Shown in pieces: positions 1-5,868 of a stretch of DNA of 7,391 bases. The stretch covers positions 1 to 7,391 of the forward strand of contig PKTO01000232.1 of assembly GCA_002869095.1 (NCBI GenBank), given 5' to 3'. Position numbers and translations under genes: made by a program. This DNA is from Clostridiales bacterium. GTDB taxonomy: Bacteria > Bacillota > Clostridia > Peptostreptococcales > BM714. Position 1 is the stretch's first letter. Every line of letters starts with the position of its first letter. Under the pieces are notes generated by a model. The model did not search any database. It saw only the letters and a program-made list of their open reading frames with translations, and was not told the origin of the DNA.

Positions 1-1
1 A

Positions 2-502
2 AGCTTCAAGCAGGTCGTTTTCAGAAATGTCGTTTTCAAAAAAACGGTCTTTGAAAGAGTCGAACTTGAGGATGTCAGATTTGAGAATTGCGACCTTTCG
101 AACTTGGGCTTGGGAGGCGCTATAATACATAGAGTGGAATTCGAGAATTGCAAGATGGTCGGATTGAATCTCGGCGGGGCGGCCATCCAAAACACGGCAA
201 TCGACAAATGCAATTGCAAATATGCAAATCTGAGGTTTTCACTTTGCAAAAGGTTTGAAGCGAGAGACTCTATTCTGGATTTCGCGGACTTCCAAAGTTC
301 GGAAATGGTTGACGCAAGATATGAAGATACAAGCATGAGGGAGTGCCAGATGTCAGGGACAAGCCTTTGCGGAATAGACATAAGCACCTGCGACATTGAA
401 GGAATCGGTATTCGGATGGAGGACATGAAGGGCGCCGTCGTTTCTCCGGTGCAGGCGGTCATGGTTGCAGGAATGATGGGCCTCGTGGTAAAAGACATTT
501 AG
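2..502 (+). CDS. Pentapeptide-repeat protein, C-terminal part (5' end outside the window)
   Basis: The reading frame is open from the window edge to the TAG at 500-502, giving 166 visible residues; no start can be assigned because the frame continues leftwards. The translation is built of five-residue steps with a central Leu/Phe/Ile and small or polar flanks, for example VEFENCKMVGLNLGG, YANLRFSL and SILDFADFQSSEMVDARYED, the pattern of the right-handed quadrilateral beta-helix of the pentapeptide family. Cysteines recur in the coils. The last ~25 residues (around SPVQAVMVAGMMGLVVKD) leave the repeat and look like a helical cap, which I recall from clostridial pentapeptide proteins. Some family members (Qnr, McbG, MfpA) mimic DNA and protect gyrase; nothing here shows that activity, so function is open. 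An internal TTG at 104 is in frame but interrupts the repeat fold, so I do not take it as the start. The family call is firm, the role unknown. Confidence 0.85.
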   Translation, partial: SFKQVVFRNVVFKKTVFERVELEDVRFENCDLSNLGLGGAIIHRVEFENCKMVGLNLGGAAIQNTAIDKCNCKYANLRFSLCKRFEARDSILDFADFQSSEMVDARYEDTSMRECQMSGTSLCGIDISTCDIEGIGIRMEDMKGAVVSPVQAVMVAGMMGLVVKDI

Positions 503-573
503 GGAAGAAGATGTTCGTGGAGATAAAAAAACAAACTGATGCGGGCTTGCACGCCAACGAGGGCGCGGGCGAT

Positions 574-602
574 TTGTCGAATCGGGGAGACTGTGATAGT
601 AT
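574..602 (+). promoter_or_regulatory. Candidate sigma-A promoter for yjdM
   Basis: TTGTCG (574-579) and TAGTAT (597-602) are separated by 17 bases, and TG at 594-595 sits one base before the -10 box, as in extended -10 promoters. Each box matches 4 of 6 consensus bases. Transcription would start near 609 and give a leader of about 55 bases before yjdM. The rest of the 503-663 gap holds no convincing gene or terminator. Confidence 0.45.
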
Positions 603-663
603 AAAAAAATGCAGATAGGAACAAGAAAGTTCTTTCAATAAAACATGAGCGGAGGAGAAAACG

Positions 664-1014
664 ATGGACAAAATGCCAAACTGCCCGAAATGCAATTCGG
701 AATACACTTACAACGACGGGGTTCTTTTTGTGTGCCCGGAATGCGGACACGAATGGAGCGAGGAACTTGCTTCTGAAAGTGGCGGGGACAAGAGGGTCGT
801 CAGGGACGTTAACGGAAACATACTGAGCGACGGCGACACTGTTACGGTAATAAAGGATTTGAAGGTCAAGGGGAGTTCTTCGAGCCTCAAGATGGGGACC
901 AAGGTCAAGAACATACGCCTTGTGGAGGACGCCGACGGGGGCCACGACATAGACTGCAAGATTCCCGGCTTCGGAGGCATGTATCTCAAGTCCCAATATG
1001 TAAAGAAGCTGTAG
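664..1014 (+). CDS. yjdM: Zinc-ribbon protein YjdM (PhnA family)
   Basis: This encodes 116 residues, close to the ~110 residues of E. coli YjdM. Residues 7-27 form a zinc ribbon with two Cys pairs, CPKC (C7, C10) and CPEC (C24, C27). After a short polar linker, residues ~45-116 form the conserved PhnA domain ([24 protein letters not shown], then [16 protein letters not shown]). The ATG at 664 is chosen because GGAGGAG at 651-657 lies 6 bases upstream; Met4 would be badly spaced. The older name PhnA comes from its position beside the E. coli phosphonate operon. The family should not be confused with phosphonoacetate hydrolase, and its biochemical role is not settled. No phosphonate genes are nearby here. 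The gene appears to be a single transcription unit, with a candidate promoter at 574-602 and a terminator at 1051-1080. It converges on the deacylase-like gene. Confidence 0.93.
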   Translation: MDKMPNCPKCNSEYTYNDGVLFVCPECGHEWSEELASESGGDKRVVRDVNGNILSDGDTVTVIKDLKVKGSSSSLKMGTKVKNIRLVEDADGGHDIDCKIPGFGGMYLKSQYVKKL

Positions 1015-1050
1015 AGCAAGCAGAAAGAAATGTCTGAAAAGCAAAGTTGA

Positions 1051-1080
1051 AGCCGGGCTCTTAAGCCCGGCTCTTTTGTT
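1051..1080 (+). terminator. Rho-independent terminator of yjdM
   Basis: AGCCGGGCT (1051-1059) pairs perfectly with AGCCCGGCT (1064-1072) around the loop CTTA, giving a GC-rich 9-bp stem followed by CTTTTGTTTT. It lies 36 bases after the yjdM stop. It may also slow minus-strand transcription leaving the convergent gene, but on that strand the bases after the stem (TTCAACTTTGCTTTT) make only a weak U-tract. Confidence 0.88.
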
Positions 1081-2031
1081 TTACTTAAAATCGAGTCCCC
1101 GCGGTTTTCGAAGCCTTTGATGCTTGTAGATGGGAACCTGGTACTTTTCGCCCAGAGCCCTCGCCAAATCCTTGTAGCAGCCCTTCATCTTGTCGTGGAA
1201 GGCGATGGCTTCGATTCCTTCTTCAATTGCGTCTATGCATTTTATTGCCCTTTCAAGTCCCTGTCCGTTTTCGTATTCTCCGGAAACCAGCCACTGGTTG
1301 GCGATTATATGGGTTATGCCGAAGGCTTCGCCTTCCCAATCGGTGAAAACGGCGTTTCTGAAATTTGGATCGAAATGGACTCCGCCCATGCAAAGAAGAT
1401 TGTGGACTTTTTTTCCGTCGTCCACGAAAACGCTCGTCAAGGAGCGGGCAAGGGCGCGGCAGGCGTCGAGGTCGTTCCAGCTTTCAAGGTCGCTTCCCAC
1501 TTCTATGTCCATCATTGCCACCGGATATTCGAGAAGAAGCGAAGGACTGCTATCATCTCCGTATGCGCCAGACCAATGGGTTGCCTCGGTTGCCACATGG
1601 TAGTCGTCAAGTCCCAAATCCATCCTGTTGCGTTCCATGGCAAGCATGAGGTTTCTCATATATCTCGGCCTGGCAGGTCCGTAAACGCCGGAATTGACGT
1701 CTCCCAGAGAATGGACAGTGAGCACCTTGTCCGGCGCGTTTGCGCCTTCATGCCAGGTTACCATTCCGGATATGTCGAAATTCGCGAAATGCTTGTTCAT
1801 GTCAGGGAGATAACGCGGATAATCCAAACAGATGGCTGTATTGGTGGGCGCGAAATAGAATTCATCCCCGCATTCATCGGTGAATTTCATGACCTCGCCG
1901 CCGTCGAAAAAGATGCCCGTGGATTCGGCAAAATAGCCCTCCTCGTAAAGTATGTTCCAAACATGGAGCGCGACATGGCCCCATGAAGGATTGTTGCAGA
2001 TATAGTAGACGGCTTTTTTGTTTTCAGGCAT
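1081..2031 (-). CDS. DTD2/GEK1-like D-aminoacyl-tRNA deacylase family protein (DtdA-like)
   Basis: This encodes 316 residues with no signal peptide or membrane segment, so it is cytoplasmic. The family call rests on an ordered set of motifs: TWHEGANAP at 92-100 then VLTVHSLGD at 103-111; ATEATHWSG at 147-155; an acidic MDIEVGSDLESWND at 174-187; MGGVHFDPNF at 215-224; and ITHIIANQWL at 239-248. These correspond in order to the HSS, EVTHHGP, VEIGS..EW, GGGHYAPR and GHI motifs that I recall for archaeal DTD2. That enzyme hydrolyses the ester of D-amino acids wrongly attached to tRNA, and is reported to be zinc-dependent. Several signature positions differ here, so the substrate may differ. The ATG at 2031 follows GGGGAGG at 2039-2045 with a 7-base gap. 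It has its own candidate promoter and is separated from the exporter operon by a terminator. I am fairly sure of the family, less of the activity. Confidence 0.72.
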   Translation of the reverse strand: MPENKKAVYYICNNPSWGHVALHVWNILYEEGYFAESTGIFFDGGEVMKFTDECGDEFYFAPTNTAICLDYPRYLPDMNKHFANFDISGMVTWHEGANAPDKVLTVHSLGDVNSGVYGPARPRYMRNLMLAMERNRMDLGLDDYHVATEATHWSGAYGDDSSPSLLLEYPVAMMDIEVGSDLESWNDLDACRALARSLTSVFVDDGKKVHNLLCMGGVHFDPNFRNAVFTDWEGEAFGITHIIANQWLVSGEYENGQGLERAIKCIDAIEEGIEAIAFHDKMKGCYKDLARALGEKYQVPIYKHQRLRKPRGLDFK

Positions 2032-2086
2032 AATCTTTCCTCCCCGGAATTTTGTTTATAATAATTGCCTTATTCATATATTAAAG

Positions 2087-2113
2087 ACTATAGCTTTTTG
2101 ATAATTCTGTCAA
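2087..2113 (-). promoter_or_regulatory. Candidate promoter of the DTD2-like gene, with a palindrome at the -35 box
   Basis: Read on the minus strand, a perfect TTGACA (2108-2113) is followed after 15 bases by TATAGT (2087-2092, 5 of 6 consensus bases). The spacer is shorter than the preferred 17. The -35 box is half of a perfect inverted repeat, TGTCA-A-TGACA on the plus strand (2108-2118), which could be a protein binding site. The box lies about 20 bases beyond the terminator of the upstream operon, where an independent promoter is expected. Confidence 0.5.
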
Positions 2114-2125
2114 TGACAGCCTCAT

Positions 2126-2160
2126 GAGAAAAAGCCCGAACCTTTCAAGGCTCGGGCTTT
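2126..2160 (-). terminator. Rho-independent terminator of the exporter operon
   Basis: AAAGCCCGA (2131-2139) pairs perfectly with TCGGGCTTT (2152-2160). The inner bases CCT/AGG (2141-2143 and 2148-2150) can add three pairs beyond an A-C mismatch. On the minus strand the stem runs into a U-tract, GGGCTTTTTCTC. It lies just after the stop codon of the small membrane protein gene at 2177. Confidence 0.88.
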
Positions 2161-2176
2161 GATTCGCCAGTTCATG

Positions 2177-2383
2177 TTATCGCACAAGCAGCCATATTCC
2201 AATTCCGGCGGCAAGTGCGGCCCAGGCGTAAAAGAAAATGACTGTACCGCTTTCGCCCAAGAACTTTATGAATAGTTGAATTTTTTTCATTTTCCATATG
2301 ATCTCCGGTTTTTTGACGGTTATAAGCACAACAATTACAGCGTAAACCAGCAAAAAAATTCCCAAAATCTTCAGTCCACCCAT
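2177..2383 (-). CDS. Small two-helix membrane protein, last gene of the exporter operon
   Basis: This encodes 68 residues. There are two hydrophobic helices, about residues 5-22 (ILGIFLLVYAVIVVLITV) and 46-67 (around TVIFFYAWAALAAGIGIWLLV). Between them is a basic amphipathic stretch containing KKPEIIWKMKKIQLFIKFLGE. The ATG at 2383 follows GGAGG with a 5-base gap, and the gene starts 21 bases after the adaptor stop codon, so it is almost certainly translated from the operon mRNA. I do not recognise a named family, although the KKP..IW.MKK..FIK.LGE pattern looks familiar from uncharacterised clostridial proteins. It could be a small accessory subunit of the exporter or an unrelated membrane protein that shares its promoter. 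The clean ribosome site, absence of internal stops and following terminator argue that it is a real gene. Confidence 0.82.
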   Translation of the reverse strand: MGGLKILGIFLLVYAVIVVLITVKKPEIIWKMKKIQLFIKFLGESGTVIFFYAWAALAAGIGIWLLVR

Positions 2384-2404
2384 GTTTTTCCTCCTTTTTA
2401 ATCC

Positions 2405-3637
2405 CTAATAAGAAATTTTGTCTCCGTCTTCCAAGTCGTCACCAGGATTGACAACCACAATATCGTTTTCCTCCAGCCCTTCCAATATCTCCGAGCGGGA
2501 ATTTCCCTTCGAACCCACGCTTACCTCTTTGAGCCTGGCCCTGCCATTCTCAATTGTAAAGACGCAGTCGGTTCTGTCGCGTTTAATCAATGCATCCTTG
2601 TCAACCGTAAGAACTCCCTCTCGCATGCCCAGCTTGAAGACCAATTCAACCTCTCGGTCGATCAGGTTGAAATCGTGGTCGACCGCAATTTCGACTATGC
2701 CTTTCTGCTGGAAAACTCCCAGGTCCGAAACAACTGTCTTGATGGTGGGGTGAATTTTCCTCACATAGCCCTCGGCAACTTCGTCGTCAAAGAAGATTTC
2801 AACGGGAGCATCCATTTCCATCTGCACGAAACTTTCCTCAAGAAGGCTGGATTCAACATAATACTTGTCTTCGAATACTTGAACCACCGGACTCAACGCA
2901 GTGACGGACTCGCCTTTCTCGACGAATATGTCCCCGACGGTTCCGTCGAATGGGGCCCTTATCTGGTACTCCTGTATTTCATCCTTCATCGATTCCAGCT
3001 GGGTCATCAGTGATTTGAGCTGGTATCCGTATTGCATAAGCACATCGTCGTCGCCGCCCTTTGATGCAGCGCTCGATTCGTTTGCAGCCATGAAGTAGTT
3101 CATTTCTCCAACAGTGCTCAGGAGCTCAAGCGAGTCAAGCTCCGACTTGCTGATTGCGCCGGCTTCATAAAGCGTAAGGGCGTTTTCATAATCGCTCTTG
3201 GCTTTGAGATAGTTTTCCTCTGCAATTTTTGCAGATGCCCTGTAGTTTGCAAGCGAAAGATTGCTGTATGGCTTTGCCAGATGGGATATGTTGCTTTCCA
3301 GCGCCTTTATCTGATAGTCGAGCGACTCAAGCTGATATCCCAGCGCCTTGTCGTCCATGGAGACCAACAAATCCCCTTCCTCTACCTTGTCGCCGACCTC
3401 GACGAGTATGGACAGGACTTTTCCATTTCCCGCGGCAGGCAGGTCAAGGCTGCGTTCGCTCCTGACTTTGCCTGTGTCTTCAATGCTGCGGTATATGTCA
3501 GCCTTTTTGGCAGTGTCTGCCTCCACATCTGCCGATGGACCGAGCAGGAGCCATACAACCAGTGCTCCGACTGCCGCCAAGGCCAAAAGCGCCAGAATAA
3601 GATTCCTCTTCTTTGGATCAATATTCATCTTAGCCAA
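2405..3637 (-). CDS. HlyD/MacA-type membrane-fusion (adaptor) protein of an ABC exporter
   Basis: This encodes 410 residues. A short basic N-terminus (KKR) is followed by one membrane anchor at 12-33, so the rest lies outside the membrane. Residues ~66-94 (LPAAGNGKVLSILVEVGDKVEEGDLLVSMD) form the first half of a lipoyl-like domain. Residues ~100-225 are a helical hairpin or coiled coil with a Gly/Asp-rich break at 193-199. Residues ~223-256 (YQIRAPFDGTVGDIFVEKGESV) complete the lipoyl domain with the typical RAPFDGTV motif. A beta-barrel and membrane-proximal domain follow to the C-terminus. The start is TTG at 3637: GGAGGTG (3645-3651) lies 7 bases before it, whereas the first ATG (3628) is 16 bases away. 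Such adaptors extend an export pump towards the cell surface. No outer-membrane channel gene is in the window, in keeping with a single-membrane cell. The gene follows permease 2 after an 84-base gap. Confidence 0.92.
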   Translation of the reverse strand: MAKMNIDPKKRNLILALLALAAVGALVVWLLLGPSADVEADTAKKADIYRSIEDTGKVRSERSLDLPAAGNGKVLSILVEVGDKVEEGDLLVSMDDKALGYQLESLDYQIKALESNISHLAKPYSNLSLANYRASAKIAEENYLKAKSDYENALTLYEAGAISKSELDSLELLSTVGEMNYFMAANESSAASKGGDDDVLMQYGYQLKSLMTQLESMKDEIQEYQIRAPFDGTVGDIFVEKGESVTALSPVVQVFEDKYYVESSLLEESFVQMEMDAPVEIFFDDEVAEGYVRKIHPTIKTVVSDLGVFQQKGIVEIAVDHDFNLIDREVELVFKLGMREGVLTVDKDALIKRDRTDCVFTIENGRARLKEVSVGSKGNSRSEILEGLEENDIVVVNPGDDLEDGDKISY

Positions 3638-3644
3638 TGCAAGG

Positions 3645-3651
3645 CACCTCC
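3645..3651 (-). promoter_or_regulatory. Ribosome binding site that selects a TTG start for the adaptor gene
   Basis: On the minus strand GGAGGTG ends 7 bases before TTG 3637. It is nearly a perfect match to the 16S rRNA tail and fixes the start at TTG rather than the ATG three codons downstream. Confidence 0.75.
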
Positions 3652-3668
3652 CACAAGATATTTTCAGT

Positions 3669-3690
3669 CACAAACAAAACCATGTCTGTG
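3669..3690 (-). other. Possible RNA hairpin in the gap between permease 2 and the adaptor gene
   Basis: On the minus strand CACAGACA (3690-3683) can pair with TGTTTGTG (3676-3669) over 8 positions with one G-U pair, leaving the 6-base loop TGGTTT. It is followed by ACTGAAAATATC, not a run of U, so it is not a normal terminator. It could affect mRNA stability or the relative amount of adaptor made. Its stability is only moderate and it could be chance. Confidence 0.3.
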
Positions 3691-3721
3691 CAAATCCTCT
3701 GCTTTTTATTCCTTAAATAGA

Positions 3722-4726
3722 TCAATGCTCCAGCCCCTTTCTGATTTTGGGGGCAATAATTGCAAACACAACGGCGCTTATTGCAACAACAAATGCCGTA
3801 TAGAGTGAAATCTTTCCCCATGTTCCGCTCCTTGAGAGAATCATGTCATTTGCTTTGTATGTCCAATAGAAGGGTATCGGGTAAAAAAACTTTTGCCACT
3901 TGTCGGAAAGAAGCTCAGCTCCCGCCACAGACCCCATCAAGGGAAGGAAAAGTATTTTGATGTTTCCGGCGGCTTCCATGACATCGCTGTTGTTGATTCC
4001 CTCTATGAATCCCACCAGTATGCTTATTATGGAGGTTGCAAGCAGCATCATAAGCATTTGGAACATGTTTACATTGGAGAAGCCGGTCAGTACAAGCATC
4101 GTTATCGTTCCGACCACGGGGACAAGTATCCCTATGATGCTTTTTCCCAGTATATATCCGCCTCTTGAAAGGGGGGTCACATTCACAGCGCTTATGGTGT
4201 TGTCGACCTTTTCCTCGACTATGTTAAGCGCAATCAGCATTCCTCCAAGAACTGAAGACAGCATTATTGCCACATTGACCATGAGCTTCTTGATCGGAGG
4301 GATGGTGTTTCCGAAGTCCGAAAATTCCACCCTGGTGTCCTCGGCTGTCACACCGAAAAATTCATAGGCTCTGAGAGTTTTTACATAATCGACTAAGCCC
4401 TCCGGCTCGTTTCCCTGTGCGAAAATATAGTAGTCTTTGCTTCCGGGAAGAATTCCGATTATGTTGTCCCGCTTTTCGACCCTGCGCCTGACATCGTCGG
4501 CTGTTTCGAAAAGCTCTACAACCGCATAATCCCTAAAGTAGCCGACATGCTCGGGATTGTCGCCCTCCAGCATGGCGATATTCACAGTGGAATCGTTGAT
4601 GCCGGGCACAAACAGGTTTATGGCTATCGAAAAGAGAACGGGAAAGACTATTATATAAAGGGCTACGAAGTCTCGCGTGCTTACTCTCATGTCCCGCAGG
4701 AAAACCGCTAAAATTTTTCTGTTCAT
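3722..4726 (-). CDS. ABC-2 type exporter permease (second permease subunit)
   Basis: This encodes 334 residues from the ATG at 4726. The frame stays open upstream to 4837, but that part would overlap permease 1 by about 90 bases and is not membrane-like. The ATG at 4726 follows AGAGGCGGGTG, 19 bases after the permease 1 stop, so I choose it. The topology is the ABC-2 pattern. Helix 1 is at ~20-41, followed by a large external domain (~42-145) and a cluster of five helices at ~148-170, 190-215, 220-241, 255-272 and 306-325. The segment EEKVDNTISAVNVTPLSRGGYILGK (171-195) is the cytoplasmic piece that contacts the ATPase in this family. It would pair with permease 1 to form the membrane pore. 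Substrate specificity cannot be read from the sequence. Confidence 0.92.
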   Translation of the reverse strand: MNRKILAVFLRDMRVSTRDFVALYIIVFPVLFSIAINLFVPGINDSTVNIAMLEGDNPEHVGYFRDYAVVELFETADDVRRRVEKRDNIIGILPGSKDYYIFAQGNEPEGLVDYVKTLRAYEFFGVTAEDTRVEFSDFGNTIPPIKKLMVNVAIMLSSVLGGMLIALNIVEEKVDNTISAVNVTPLSRGGYILGKSIIGILVPVVGTITMLVLTGFSNVNMFQMLMMLLATSIISILVGFIEGINNSDVMEAAGNIKILFLPLMGSVAGAELLSDKWQKFFYPIPFYWTYKANDMILSRSGTWGKISLYTAFVVAISAVVFAIIAPKIRKGLEH

Positions 4727-4745
4727 ATTGTTTTCACCCGCCTCT

Positions 4746-5867
4746 TCATATCGTAAGCGTTTTCTTGAACCTGTAATTGGCGAACAGGAAAAGCAGCAGA
4801 CCCGCCGCCAGGAATCCGATAGATACGAATACGACATATCCGGCGCTTCCGCCTATGGATATGGCCTCCTTGAAACCTTCAAGTATGTGGTATGTCGGGA
4901 AGTATTTTATCCATGAGGGCTCCCAGCTTGGAGCAAAGTAGGATACGTTTGGAAGTATCATTGCGACTATGATGATGAAGAAAGCCCCGAAAGACTGCAT
5001 CATGTCCCTGTAGTAGGTTGTCACGAGAAGGCCCAGGGAAGAAAAGGCGAATGCCGTTGTGACAACCAGCAAAAGCAGGAGTGGATAGTTGGCCCTTGCC
5101 CCCATCACAGGAATCACGAGTATAAGGCCCGTCGATATGGTTGTAACCATCATGACCCCTATCTTGCTCATGAGGTAGTGCCATACCTTGGAAGCGGTAA
5201 CAGCGTAGGCCATTGCTATTCCCTCTTTCTTGTCAAGGAAAATGTATGCCGCTATTATGAAAAGCCCCATCAGGCTTCCGTTGTAGGTAAGAAAAACCGG
5301 AACTATGTTTTCCCTGTTGTTGAGCACAAAGGGATCTTTCTCGATTGTTTCGACCGTCTGCCTGTCCATATGCCTTTCAACAAACTTGTAGTTGACCTTG
5401 TTGTTTTGCAGTACCATGTATAGATTTTTGAGCTTTTGGGACTCGTAGCCCTGAAGATAGTACAAATAGTCCAATCCTCCGTCGCTGGCTGGGATTATTT
5501 CAATGCCGACTTCCTTGTCTTCCTTGGCCAGCCTAAGTACAGCCTCGCGGTCGTCGACGAAGTATATGTTTCTTGTGTCCGTAACAAACAGGTCTGCTCC
5601 GAACAAGTCGCCTCCCACTTTTATTTCGACCCTTTCATACTCGCTGTCCTCGTCTTCGTCGTCAAGCAACCCCCTGTAGATCAAATCCACATAATCGGAG
5701 GGAATGTCTCCGGCATATAGGTACTCGTCCGTTCTGCTGTCTGTTTCCTTGGGCACCGCAACCAGCAAAATTAAAAGCAGAACTACAGCCATTCCGACTT
5801 CGATGTAGAAATACCAGCTCTTGGAAGACAATTGAAGTTCTTTTACGAAACTGTGCCATAGTTTCAT
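4746..5867 (-). CDS. ABC-2 type exporter permease (first permease subunit)
   Basis: This encodes 373 residues. I place the start at ATG 5867, one base beyond the ATPase stop, with GGAAGGGAG (5878-5886) 10 bases upstream; an in-frame TTG at 5876 is too close to that site. The protein begins with a short amphipathic segment and helix 1 (~22-39). An external domain (~40-190) follows, with a very acidic stretch LDDEDEDSEYE at 68-78. Helices lie at ~190-211, 228-256, 261-285, 290-312 and 343-364, and the C-terminus is basic (YRFKKTLTI). The order of helix, large loop and five helices is typical of ABC-2 permeases of the YhgE/DrrB-like kind. It is tightly coupled to the ATPase gene, so the two are probably made in step. 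Confidence 0.92.
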   Translation of the reverse strand: MKLWHSFVKELQLSSKSWYFYIEVGMAVVLLLILLVAVPKETDSRTDEYLYAGDIPSDYVDLIYRGLLDDEDEDSEYERVEIKVGGDLFGADLFVTDTRNIYFVDDREAVLRLAKEDKEVGIEIIPASDGGLDYLYYLQGYESQKLKNLYMVLQNNKVNYKFVERHMDRQTVETIEKDPFVLNNRENIVPVFLTYNGSLMGLFIIAAYIFLDKKEGIAMAYAVTASKVWHYLMSKIGVMMVTTISTGLILVIPVMGARANYPLLLLLVVTTAFAFSSLGLLVTTYYRDMMQSFGAFFIIIVAMILPNVSYFAPSWEPSWIKYFPTYHILEGFKEAISIGGSAGYVVFVSIGFLAAGLLLFLFANYRFKKTLTI

Positions 5868-5868
5868 G

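Noticed and set aside
1..6. HindIII site AAGCTT exactly at the window start
   Set aside because: It may reflect how the source sequence was cut or cloned and says nothing about biology. It only supports the view that the first gene is artificially truncated.
511..618. 35-codon ORF between the pentapeptide gene and yjdM, starting at an ATG after GGGAAGAAG
   Set aside because: The ribosome site is almost in contact with the ATG, the translation shows no recognisable pattern, and the end of the ORF overlaps the candidate yjdM promoter. Most likely chance.
625..636. Small palindrome GAAAG-TT-CTTTC in the yjdM leader
   Set aside because: The arms are short and AT-rich and the two-base centre cannot form a good RNA loop; it could easily be chance.
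499..1044. Long minus-strand ORF opposite yjdM and its leader
   Set aside because: yjdM is clearly coded on the plus strand, and the opposite translation has no ribosome site or known pattern.
1117..1986. Long plus-strand ORF opposite the DTD2-like gene
   Set aside because: It is a mirror of the real gene. The minus-strand frame has a ribosome site and family motifs, while the plus-strand translation has no recognisable domain.
4727..4837. In-frame upstream extension of permease 2 by 37 residues
   Set aside because: It would overlap the end of permease 1 by about 90 bases, its residues are not membrane-like, and a better start with a suitable ribosome site exists at 4726.
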